NCBI GenBank assembly: GCA_022360735.1
Contig: JAKSCF010000706.1
Span: forward strand, 1-5,443
DNA length: 5,443 nucleotides
Direction of reading: 5' to 3'
From: Clostridia bacterium
Lineage (GTDB): Bacteria; Bacillota_A; Clostridia; Peptostreptococcales; JAAYPU01
In this document: positions 1-5,430 of the stretch, piece by piece
Position numbering within the stretch: position 1 is the first letter of the stretch
Layout: every line of letters begins with the position of its first letter
Notes under the pieces: model-generated
The model's database searches: none
Seen by the model: the letters and a program-made list of their open reading frames with translations, nothing else
Told to the model about the DNA's origin: nothing
Made by a program: the position numbers and the translations under genes

Positions 1-1206
1 AAGTAATTTCTCAATTATTTTATCTTTTTTGCTCCCTCCACCTATTTCAAATCTAACACCATAAGATGGGAAACTGAGCCCTACCAATTTAGCAAAGCTT
101 ATGAAACAATTCATTCCAAGTTTTTTTTCTGCTACAACAACACTTTCTATTAGTTCATTACAATTCTCTTCTTCTAAAATTATACATTTATTATCTTTCA
201 TTTTATCGATAATATCTTTTCCTCTTTTAGTCCTTATAACGATATCTGATTTTCCTTCATTTTTATAATAAGTATCACTAACCTTCTGCCCGTTATAATG
301 CTTTGATATTCTACAATCTCCACACGATATATCTGAAAACTCATTAAATTTATCAAAACAAAAATGACATCTCCAGTTACCAAAATAAGGTCTTATCGAT
401 CGACTATAATGTCCTGGTATATTAATAGTCTCATTGTTTTTTGTCTCAATTCTTATATCCCCGGGCCATCCTCGCCATGCTTTGTCTCTAAACCTAAAAT
501 TTTGAATATCCTCTTTCTTCCTTTTAATTTTATTTAAAAAATGATCAAAATAATGATAGTTAAAAACTCTTAAACAATGTAATCCTATATATAAAGAAAT
601 TTTCTCTTTCAATTTTGGAAATTGTTGTTCTGCTTTTCTCATTCCTTGAATTTGACATGACGTCCCAACAAATGCAAATCTACCTTCTTCTTCTAAAATT
701 CTTTTAATCATTTTCCCCATTGGAATAGGATTATATTTTGATCCAACAGAATTAAGAATATCTTCTTCGTTTCTTGCAATGTAAACTTCAGGTAAAAAAG
801 GATCTTCTTTACTATACTTTGTCACGATAGCACTATCAATTATTTTTTCTTTTAAACAATAAATTAGAGTGGTTGATACAAAGCCACCACTTTGAGCTTT
901 TTTTAAAATATCTTTATTCAGAGTTTGTCCAGCAAATGCAGTAATAAAATTGCCTATAGCAGGATTTTCAGGAATCTTGTGATGTATTATTTCATTAAAA
1001 TAAAAATAATCAAATTCATGTCCTGGACATACCTTAATACAATTGCCACAATTAATACATTTCTTTTCATTAATAGTTGGTGAATATATACCATGACAAT
1101 CAATTCTCATATCAATTGCAAGAGTCGGACAAATACCACTACAAACACCACATCCGGTACACAATTTTTTTATAACAACATCATTTACAGTCTTACCTAT
1201 CATCAT
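1..1206 (-). CDS. Iron-sulfur flavoprotein-like oxidoreductase, F420 hydrogenase/dehydrogenase beta-subunit family (3' end outside window)
   Basis: The frame is open from an ATG at 1206 to the left window edge, 402 codons with no stop, so the C-terminus is missing. An N-terminal ferredoxin domain carries two CxxCxxCxxxCP motifs, C16/C19/C22/C26 and C50/C53/C56/C60, each expected to bind a 4Fe-4S cluster. It is followed by features of the FrhB/FdhB beta subunit: a QSGG motif at residues 105-108, VGTSCQIQG at 180-188, and C280xxC283 followed by SDISCGD at 291-297 with a further C298. In FrhB/FdhB proteins this fold binds FAD and moves electrons between Fe-S clusters and F420. Clostridia generally lack F420, and no catalytic partner subunit is visible here, so substrate and electron partner are unknown. 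Relatives occur in polysaccharide gene clusters, which fits the envelope genes nearby. An in-frame TAA at 1222-1224 rules out a longer start. A second ATG at 1203 is possible but sits farther from the AAGGAG site. The family assignment is firm; the reaction is not. Confidence 0.9.
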   Translation of the reverse strand, partial: MMIGKTVNDVVIKKLCTGCGVCSGICPTLAIDMRIDCHGIYSPTINEKKCINCGNCIKVCPGHEFDYFYFNEIIHHKIPENPAIGNFITAFAGQTLNKDILKKAQSGGFVSTTLIYCLKEKIIDSAIVTKYSKEDPFLPEVYIARNEEDILNSVGSKYNPIPMGKMIKRILEEEGRFAFVGTSCQIQGMRKAEQQFPKLKEKISLYIGLHCLRVFNYHYFDHFLNKIKRKKEDIQNFRFRDKAWRGWPGDIRIETKNNETINIPGHYSRSIRPYFGNWRCHFCFDKFNEFSDISCGDCRISKHYNGQKVSDTYYKNEGKSDIVIRTKRGKDIIDKMKDNKCIILEEENCNELIESVVVAEKKLGMNCFISFAKLVGLSFPSYGVRFEIGGGSKKDKIIEKLL

Positions 1207-1217
1207 TGAACAACGTT

Positions 1218-1223
1218 CTCCTT
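1218..1223 (-). promoter_or_regulatory. Ribosome binding site of the F420-beta-like gene
   Basis: The minus strand reads AAGGAG here, 11 bases before the ATG at 1206 and 14 before the ATG at 1203. The spacing is a little long, which favours the upstream ATG as the start. The in-frame TAA partly overlaps this site, so translation must begin downstream of it. Confidence 0.7.
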
Positions 1224-1362
1224 AACATATTCAATTTTATTATATATCTTAAATGGTTATTCTTTTTCATATTTACTGTACACATTTTCTTATTGAATTG
1301 TATGTAATATGACCCTGCAAACTGGCTTCATTGTAACATTTTGCATAATTTTCGTCAATTTT

Positions 1363-1391
1363 TTGTGTAAAAGTATGGTAAAATATATAAT
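1363..1391 (+). promoter_or_regulatory. Sigma-A-type promoter for the glycosyltransferase gene
   Basis: TTGTGT at 1363-1368 and a perfect TATAAT at 1386-1391 are separated by exactly 17 bases. Transcription would start near 1398 and give a leader of about 120 bases before the ATG at 1518. The region is AT-rich, so a chance -10 box is possible, but the spacing and the strong -10 make this the best candidate in the spacer. Confidence 0.55.
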
Positions 1392-1490
1392 AAATACAAC
1401 ACATAATTTTCATTACTTTCTTAAAAAGATATTATGATTTTAATACATTTCTAACAAATATATTGTAAAGTATAGATAAGGAAATAATAA

Positions 1491-1511
1491 ATGGTTTCAA
1501 AAGAGAGGTAA
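1491..1511 (+). CDS. Possible six-codon leader peptide (MVSKER) upstream of the glycosyltransferase
   Basis: ATG at 1491 is followed by five sense codons and TAA at 1509-1511. AAGGA at 1478-1482 lies 8 bases before the ATG, a good ribosome-binding arrangement. The tiny frame runs across the AGAGAGG ribosome binding site (1502-1508) of the glycosyltransferase, and its stop is 6 bases before that gene's ATG. If translated, it could couple or dampen glycosyltransferase translation. Nothing in the peptide suggests amino-acid-sensing attenuation: there is no run of one residue and no terminator follows. It may be chance. Confidence 0.25.
   Translation: MVSKER
1502..1508 (+). promoter_or_regulatory. 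Ribosome binding site of the glycosyltransferase gene
   Basis: AGAGAGG ends 9 bases before the ATG at 1518. It supports that ATG as the start and lies inside the possible leader ORF 1491-1511. Confidence 0.65.
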
Positions 1512-1517
1512 CAGATT

Positions 1518-2687
1518 ATGAATATTGGGATATTTACAGATTGTTACTATCCACAAATCAATGGTGTTGTAACATCTACTATTATATTAAAAGAAGAGTT
1601 AGAAAAAAGAGGACATAACGTTACGATTGTTACTGTAAAAGTACCGGGTTATAAAAACAATGAACCGGGGATTCTTAGGATACCTTCTGTTCCTTTTAGA
1701 AAATGTAAGGATTTTAGGATTGGTGTCATTTATCCTTTTTCTGTTTTAAGGAAGATAAAAAGATTGAACTTGGATATTATTCATACTCAAACTGAATTCA
1801 GTGTATGCCTTATGGCGAGATTGATAGCAAAGACATTAAGAATTCCAGTTATACATACTTATCATACGATGTATGAAGATTATACGCATTATGTTGCTAA
1901 GCATTATATCAATAAAAAAATTGCTACCAAATTGTCTAAGGTAGGGTCTAGGTTATATCTCAATGAGTGTGCTTCAGTTATTGCACCTTCTGAAAAGACA
2001 AAAAATGCGTTAAGGAGATACGGTGTCACCAATAAGATTTATACGATACCAACAGGAATTAAGTTAGATAATTTTAAAAAAGGATTATTTACAGAAAATC
2101 AAATAGAGACAAAGCGTTTGCAAATGGGTATTCAGGAAAATGAAAAGGTTATTCTGTCTTTAGGAAGAATCGCAGAAGAAAAAAGTATTGACGTTATCAT
2201 AAAAGCTATGAAAAACATAAAAGATGAACCTTTACGTTTGATTATTGTTGGTGATGGTCCTGCTAAAAATGATTTAGAAAAATTAACTTTCAGGCTGGGG
2301 TTAAATCACAAGATTCTATTTACCGGAAAAGTACCTTGGGAAGAAACAGGTTTGTACTATCAAATGTCCAGCTTATTTATAAGCGCTTCTAAGACAGAAA
2401 CTCAAGGTCTTACTATACTGGAAGCTATGGCTGCGGGGGTACCAACTATTGTAAGGCAGGATGATAATATCAAAGAACTTATAAAAAATAACTATAACGG
2501 CGTAATTTTTAATGAAGAAAGTGAGCTTTCAAATAAGATCCTTGAAAGTATTGATAACGATGATTTAAGAAAACAAATTGTTACCAACGGATTGGAAGCT
2601 GTTTATAATTTATCTGCTGAATGTTTTGGGTATAATGTTGAGGAAGTTTATAACAGAGTGTTAAGGGTTGGAAGAAAGATATCTTGA
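1518..2687 (+). CDS. Family 4 glycosyltransferase, probable 1,2-diacylglycerol glucosyltransferase type
   Basis: This 389-residue protein has the two Rossmann-like domains of GT-B retaining glycosyltransferases and a normal length for the family. The N-terminal acceptor domain has the family opening IFTDCYYPQINGVVTS (residues 5-20), then HTQTEFS at 89-95 and HTYHTMYEDYTHYV at 113-126. That last block is the one I associate with diacylglycerol glucosyltransferases such as the Acholeplasma monoglucosyldiacylglycerol synthase. The C-terminal nucleotide-sugar domain shows LGRIAEEKSID at 215-225, VGDGPAK at 244-250 and the EX7E motif E294...E302 in TETQGLTILEAMAAG. The likely reaction is transfer of glucose from UDP-glucose to diacylglycerol at the inner face of the membrane, making a glycolipid that can anchor lipoteichoic acid or adjust bilayer properties. 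There is no membrane segment, as expected for a peripheral enzyme. It appears monocistronic, with its own promoter and a hairpin after the stop. GT4 membership is certain; lipid acceptor and sugar are inferred from motif resemblance, and another lipid-linked mannosyl- or glucosyltransferase is possible. Confidence 0.93.
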   Translation: MNIGIFTDCYYPQINGVVTSTIILKEELEKRGHNVTIVTVKVPGYKNNEPGILRIPSVPFRKCKDFRIGVIYPFSVLRKIKRLNLDIIHTQTEFSVCLMARLIAKTLRIPVIHTYHTMYEDYTHYVAKHYINKKIATKLSKVGSRLYLNECASVIAPSEKTKNALRRYGVTNKIYTIPTGIKLDNFKKGLFTENQIETKRLQMGIQENEKVILSLGRIAEEKSIDVIIKAMKNIKDEPLRLIIVGDGPAKNDLEKLTFRLGLNHKILFTGKVPWEETGLYYQMSSLFISASKTETQGLTILEAMAAGVPTIVRQDDNIKELIKNNYNGVIFNEESELSNKILESIDNDDLRKQIVTNGLEAVYNLSAECFGYNVEEVYNRVLRVGRKIS

Positions 2688-2705
2688 ATCAGGGAACAGT
2701 TTGAA

Positions 2706-2736
2706 GGGTGGCCACGGTAAGCCACCCCTACATTTT
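2706..2736 (-). repeat. REP-like palindromic element, copy 1
   Basis: Read on the minus strand, this begins AAAATGTAGGGGTGG and continues into a hairpin whose arms are GGGTGGC and GCCACCC. Copy 2 at 4137-4167, same strand, begins AAAATGTAGGGTTGG (14 of 15 bases identical) and also continues into a hairpin. A shared boundary with a variable palindrome behind it is typical of dispersed REP-like intergenic repeats. Only two copies are visible in this window. Confidence 0.45.
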
Positions 2737-2739
2737 TTT
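2706..2739 (+). terminator. Probable rho-independent terminator of the glycosyltransferase gene
   Basis: GGGTGGC (2706-2712) and GCCACCC (2721-2727) form a perfect 7-bp GC-rich stem with an 8-base loop, starting 18 bases after the stop codon. A run of seven T follows at 2733-2739, separated from the stem by five or six bases. That gap makes it a weaker terminator than the ideal. The hairpin also belongs to a repeat with a second copy near 4150. Confidence 0.55.
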
Positions 2740-2757
2740 GGAACTGTAAAATGTAGG
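2727..2757. repeat. Inverted repeat between convergent genes
   Basis: CCTACATTTT (2727-2736) and AAAATGTAGG (2748-2757) are perfect 10-base inverted repeats around an 11-base loop. The left arm overlaps the terminator hairpin by one base and contains part of its T-run, so the two structures compete partly. Lying 3 bases beyond the stop of the minus-strand gene, it could help end that transcript, although no T-run follows directly on that strand. Confidence 0.6.
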
Positions 2758-2760
2758 CCC

Positions 2761-3957
2761 TTATGGTATATTATGGCTGTTTTTGTTTTTTAATTCATCA
2801 TTCATTGTGGCCATATTTAGAATTTCAGTTAGTTTGTCTCCAATGAGCAGACTTCTATAGATATCATTACCGTATTTTATATAATTATCGTAAATTGTTA
2901 TCTCTTCTTCATTGTCCTCGAAATTAAATTGTAATTGGGCACGTATGGATTGGTCAGAATCTACTCTGATCACTTTTTCTTTATTAGCATTAATGAGCGT
3001 TCTAATCATTTGAAGACAATAATACTTATCTTTTTCCATAGTAAATTCCATATCTGAATCTTTTATTGCTATAGATTTCGCTTTAAACATTTTATTATAA
3101 ATGTCTTCTTCTATCTGCTCATCCCACTCAAAATAGCTTGTTATTAAATCTTTAAATTCAATTTCATAGTTAAAATAAGCATCTTCACCTAACAAATTGA
3201 TTAAGATCACTTCATCATTGACTAAAGATAATACTGTATCTCCGGTTTTTGTTTCAAGTATTATTTGATAGTAAGGGTATTCAGCAGGCACCTCCATCAT
3301 TTGACCATTATCTACAATGTCAATAAAATTAATCTTGTCAATAATATCTTTAATATCAGATTCTGTGGCAAAATATGTTTGTTTGACATCTAGTGCTTCA
3401 ACTTTTATTTTTTCTAATTCTAACCCTTTTAAATACTGGTTGAGATATTCTAAATATGTTTGGTTCAGTTGGTCCACTAATGATGCTATTGATTCTTCTT
3501 TTACATCATATCCGGCATAACCATGACCATCTTCTACAAACATACAATCTCGTCCAATATATATGCCTATATTTTTATTTTTTAAGTGGAGGATGAATTT
3601 GAAATCTTGAGCTTCCATACTCAAGTATTCGTCAAATTTCAATTCCATACCTCTAATGAATTCTTGTAAGCTGCTTTTATCTTCATTGGATAAAAAAATT
3701 AGATTTTCTGATCCCACATAGCTTTCTAAGTATACTTCATCCGATGAATATATCAGCTGCGCGATAGCATTGGATTTTATTTTTTCTTGAGGTATTATTT
3801 CATGAGCTTCTGCTGCTTGCTCAGTTTCATTTTTGCCATCATGATTGACTACCTTCATATCTTCTTTATATTGTTGATAGTACGGATATATCCATAGAGC
3901 GGTAACAATCAGCAGTACGATACAAAGAAATGCTATGATTATTTTTTCTTTTTTCAT
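2761..3957 (-). CDS. Membrane-anchored extracytoplasmic protein of unknown function with three similar modules
   Basis: I do not recognise a family. With the ATG at 3957 the protein has 398 residues. A short basic start (MKKEK) is followed by one hydrophobic segment at about residues 6-23 without a clear cleavage site, so it is probably an N-terminally anchored protein facing outward. A polar, acidic linker (about 27-60) leads into three regions of similar plan, at about 62-165, 184-280 and 291-386. Each has a helix-like stretch, then a strand ending in a Leu/Phe-rich pattern (FKFILHLKNKN, YQIILETKTGD, AQLQFNFEDNE), a second strand (IGIYIGRD, VLSLVNDEVI, ITIYDNYIKY), a Tyr-containing turn and a closing helix. 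The protein is rich in Asp/Glu. The frame also extends to a GTG at 3966, but the AAGGAA site lies almost against that codon and 9 bases before the ATG, so the ATG is chosen. It faces the LCP gene's 3' end on the same strand, separated by a terminator and 353 bases, so it is probably transcribed alone. A sensory, binding or lipid/wall-associated role is possible but not shown. Confidence 0.85.
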   Translation of the reverse strand: MKKEKIIIAFLCIVLLIVTALWIYPYYQQYKEDMKVVNHDGKNETEQAAEAHEIIPQEKIKSNAIAQLIYSSDEVYLESYVGSENLIFLSNEDKSSLQEFIRGMELKFDEYLSMEAQDFKFILHLKNKNIGIYIGRDCMFVEDGHGYAGYDVKEESIASLVDQLNQTYLEYLNQYLKGLELEKIKVEALDVKQTYFATESDIKDIIDKINFIDIVDNGQMMEVPAEYPYYQIILETKTGDTVLSLVNDEVILINLLGEDAYFNYEIEFKDLITSYFEWDEQIEEDIYNKMFKAKSIAIKDSDMEFTMEKDKYYCLQMIRTLINANKEKVIRVDSDQSIRAQLQFNFEDNEEEITIYDNYIKYGNDIYRSLLIGDKLTEILNMATMNDELKNKNSHNIP

Positions 3958-3966
3958 TTGGTACAC

Positions 3967-3974
3967 TTCCTTTT
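3967..3974 (-). promoter_or_regulatory. Ribosome binding site that decides the start of the three-module protein
   Basis: The minus strand reads AAAAGGAA here. It ends 9 bases before the ATG at 3957 but directly touches the in-frame GTG at 3966, which is too close for initiation. This places the start at 3957 and shortens the longest open frame by three codons. Confidence 0.7.
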
Positions 3975-4036
3975 AATTTAGGGTCTTGGTTTATGATTGA
4001 TTTACGTTGCTATGTTTATCTGTTTGCTATTTTTGC

Positions 4037-4090
4037 GGTGTAAGGAACACCACAGGGGGATGTTCGCTGCGCATTCTAAATCCACGGTGT
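4037..4090. repeat. Imperfect palindrome with alternative pairings
   Basis: GGTGT (4037-4041) can pair with ACACC (4047-4051) across the loop AAGGA. The same ACACC can instead pair with GGTGT (4086-4090), supported by GGAT (4058-4061) with ATCC (4080-4083). The arrangement resembles a decayed palindromic repeat. Part of it lies in the predicted leader of the three-module protein gene. Confidence 0.4.
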
Positions 4091-4102
4091 ATAGTTTGTC
4101 CA
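4073..4102 (-). promoter_or_regulatory. Candidate promoter for the three-module protein gene
   Basis: On the minus strand, TGGACA (4102-4097, one mismatch to TTGACA) is followed after 18 bases by TAGAAT (4078-4073, one mismatch to TATAAT). Transcription would start near 4066, giving a leader of about 110 bases. The -10 box lies within the loop of the imperfect palindrome at 4047-4090, so repeat sequence may have contributed the promoter. Confidence 0.45.
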
Positions 4103-4136
4103 TTTTTTATATATCTAAGACCTCTGCTAGGGTAAT

Positions 4137-4167
4137 GGTCGAGCACTGAGACCCAACCCTACATTTT
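4137..4167 (-). repeat. REP-like palindromic element, copy 2
   Basis: On the minus strand AAAATGTAGGGTTGG is followed by a hairpin in which GGTTGGGT (4158-4151) pairs with GCTCGACC (4144-4137) around a six-base loop. Three of the eight pairs are G-U, so the fold is better in minus-strand RNA than in plus-strand RNA. The boundary matches copy 1 at 2706-2736 in 14 of 15 bases, including an exact 11-base CCCTACATTTT on the plus strand (4157-4167 and 2726-2736). The two copies flank the three-module protein gene in the same orientation. Confidence 0.45.
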
Positions 4168-4258
4168 GTTCATTGTTGCAACGGTGGTTGTGTTGTTTTA
4201 TGTTAGTATTTCTAATATGAGTAGTTTTCAGTATACTGTTTGTAATTATTCTTTAAGA

Positions 4259-4286
4259 ATAAAAGTACTTTTGCAAGTACTTTTAT
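4259..4286 (-). terminator. Rho-independent terminator of the LCP gene
   Basis: ATAAAAGTACTT (4259-4270) and AAGTACTTTTAT (4275-4286) form a perfect 12-bp stem with a 4-base loop, 24 bases after the LCP stop codon on the minus strand. The 3' arm on that strand is T-rich and runs on into ATTCTT, supplying the U-tract. The stem is AT-rich apart from its GTAC cores, so strength is uncertain and some read-through to the next minus-strand gene is possible. Confidence 0.7.
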
Positions 4287-4310
4287 GATTTATTCTTCTT
4301 CTTTTGTTAC

Positions 4311-5273
4311 TTAATCTTCTGTAGCATTGGTTTCATATATACTTTCTATCATGGCTGCTGTATCTTCTACATTAGGTAAAAAGAAGGATAATCCTTCTGA
4401 ATAAACTGCTTCTCCCGGAAGAGAATATGTAGATAGGTCTTGTGATGACATACCTACGGCGGATGTTGCCATGGATGCAACTTCTGATAGTGGAATATCT
4501 GTTTTTACATATTTTACTACCGTATTGGCAACAATGGGTAATCGATAGCTTAAGGTTTTCTTAAATGCGGCTTTCATAAAATCTTGTTGTGCTTTTATTC
4601 GGCCTATATCCCCATCCGGATATCCTGTTCCATCGTTGTTTTTCCTAAATCTTAGAAATTCCACAGCTTTTTTACCATTTAATGTTTGCTGGCCTTTGCT
4701 TAATCTGATGCGCAATGGTGGTGAATCATAAGGGTCATCATACTCCATATTCATAGGAACATATACAGGAACTCCACCTAAAGAATCTACCACTTTCTCG
4801 ACACCATTATATTTTACCCTTACATAGTAATGAATAGGCATTCCTAAAAGAATATCACTGACAGCAGATTCACAGCCCGAAACACCTTCATCATAATATA
4901 TTGCATTCATTTTCTTCTTATCTGCATTATGATGCTCATTTCTAGGGTAATATGTATCTCTAGGGACTGAAATCAAGTTAATTTTTTTACTATCCGGATC
5001 GAAACTCGCCACCATAATGGTATCTGTACGAGCCCCTTCCATTCCCAAAAGCAATATATTTATTCTATCACTGTGACTAAACATGTATTCAAAAGAACCG
5101 GGTTCTGCGTCTTCATTATCAGCACCTAATGGGTTATCAATTATAAAATCGCCATCCTCACCCTGTAGCCTGGGTACTTCTTCAAAAACAGCATCATATG
5201 CCCACATACTTCCTGTAAAAACAACAGTAAATAGCAAAAACGTAACAAAAAAATATTTTATAAAAATTTTCAT
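4311..5273 (-). CDS. LCP (LytR-CpsA-Psr) family cell-wall glycopolymer transferase
   Basis: With the ATG at 5273 the protein has 320 residues, normal for the family. A single N-terminal hydrophobic segment (about residues 3-24, no cleavage site evident) anchors it with the catalytic domain outside. An acidic linker follows, then the LCP domain from about residue 68: INILLLGMEGARTDTIM with R82 and D84, ISVPRDTYYP with R105 and D106, KMNAIYYDEG near 121-130, VDSLGGVPVYVP near 162-173, LNGKKAVEFLRFR near 198-210, and GDIGRIKAQQ at 221-230 with R225. The Arg and Asp residues in these motifs are the ones the family uses to bind the polyprenyl pyrophosphate head group and Mg2+. LCP enzymes transfer wall teichoic acid, capsule or other glycopolymers from undecaprenyl carriers to peptidoglycan; which polymer is unknown here. 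The frame extends six codons to a TTG at 5291, but GGAAGTGGG lies just before the ATG and nothing suitable precedes the TTG. It seems monocistronic, with a putative promoter upstream and a hairpin downstream. Confidence 0.95.
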   Translation of the reverse strand: MKIFIKYFFVTFLLFTVVFTGSMWAYDAVFEEVPRLQGEDGDFIIDNPLGADNEDAEPGSFEYMFSHSDRINILLLGMEGARTDTIMVASFDPDSKKINLISVPRDTYYPRNEHHNADKKKMNAIYYDEGVSGCESAVSDILLGMPIHYYVRVKYNGVEKVVDSLGGVPVYVPMNMEYDDPYDSPPLRIRLSKGQQTLNGKKAVEFLRFRKNNDGTGYPDGDIGRIKAQQDFMKAAFKKTLSYRLPIVANTVVKYVKTDIPLSEVASMATSAVGMSSQDLSTYSLPGEAVYSEGLSFFLPNVEDTAAMIESIYETNATED

Positions 5274-5280
5274 TCTGTTG

Positions 5281-5289
5281 CCCACTTCC
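5281..5289 (-). promoter_or_regulatory. Ribosome binding site that decides the LCP start
   Basis: The minus strand reads GGAAGTGGG here, ending 7 bases before the ATG at 5273. It lies inside the six-codon extension that begins at the TTG at 5291. That TTG has only AT-rich sequence before it, so the ATG is the likelier start. Confidence 0.6.
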
Positions 5290-5400
5290 AATCTAAATAT
5301 ATACTATTTTAACATAAAAAAGTTTACCCTAAAATATTTTGATTATATTCATTTAAGGTAATTTATCCAATACTTTCCACTCTATTATATATAATACTAA

Positions 5401-5430
5401 ATTATATGCTTACAATTAAGTATTTTACAA
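5401..5430 (-). promoter_or_regulatory. Candidate promoter for the LCP gene
   Basis: On the minus strand TTGTAA (5430-5425) is followed after 18 bases by a perfect TATAAT (5406-5401). Transcription would start near 5394, giving a leader of about 120 bases. The sequence here is extremely AT-rich, and another TATAAT sits within the palindrome ATTATATATAAT at 5384-5395 but without a -35 box at a proper distance. The assignment is therefore tentative. Confidence 0.4.

Larger units (their letters stand above)
1207..1517. other. Divergent intergenic spacer
   Basis: This 311-base AT-rich spacer lies between the divergently transcribed oxidoreductase and glycosyltransferase genes. On the plus strand it holds a good promoter (1363-1391), a possible six-codon leader ORF (1491-1511) and the glycosyltransferase ribosome binding site. 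On the minus strand a TATAAT is present at 1244-1239, which would give a leader of about 26 bases for the oxidoreductase gene, but no acceptable -35 box lies at 16-18 bases, so that promoter is only a weak suggestion. I saw no RNA gene, riboswitch-like fold or long repeat. Confidence 0.6.
3958..4310. other. Intergenic spacer between the LCP gene and the three-module protein gene
   Basis: This 353-base stretch holds no supportable gene. From right to left it contains the terminator hairpin after the LCP gene (4259-4286), a REP-like copy (4137-4167), an imperfect palindrome (4037-4090), a candidate minus-strand promoter (4073-4102) and the ribosome binding site at 3967-3974. The block from about 4035 to 4160 is richer in G and C than the sequence on both sides, consistent with inserted or decayed repeat elements. 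ATTCTTTAAGAAT at 4248-4260 is a short palindrome next to the terminator. I saw no tRNA, riboswitch or transposase remnant. Confidence 0.6.

Noticed and set aside
1239..1267. Minus-strand promoter for the oxidoreductase gene
   Set aside because: A perfect TATAAT is present at 1244-1239, but the positions 16-18 bases upstream read only A-rich sequence without a -35 match, so it is mentioned in the spacer entry rather than listed as a promoter.
1463..1488. Alternative promoter TTGTAA with AATAAT close to the glycosyltransferase start
   Set aside because: The spacing between the hexamers is only 14 bases, well below the usual 16-18, and the -10 match is poor compared with the site at 1363-1391.
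3317..3520. Plus-strand open frame of 67 codons
   Set aside because: It lies wholly inside the minus-strand three-module gene and has a low-complexity Ser/Phe/Tyr composition typical of an antisense frame. I see nothing that supports it as a gene.
3958..4310. CRISPR array or transposase remnant
   Set aside because: There are no regularly spaced direct repeats, and no frame in this spacer gives a recognisable transposase fragment; only short palindromes are present.
5083..5361. Plus-strand open frame of 92 codons
   Set aside because: Most of it is antisense to the well-supported LCP gene, and its end runs into AT-rich leader sequence with Ile/Lys/Phe/Tyr-rich translation. It has no family resemblance.
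5384..5395. Palindrome ATTATATATAAT as an operator
   Set aside because: In sequence this AT-rich such palindromes are expected by chance, and no second copy or regulator gene is near to support an operator.
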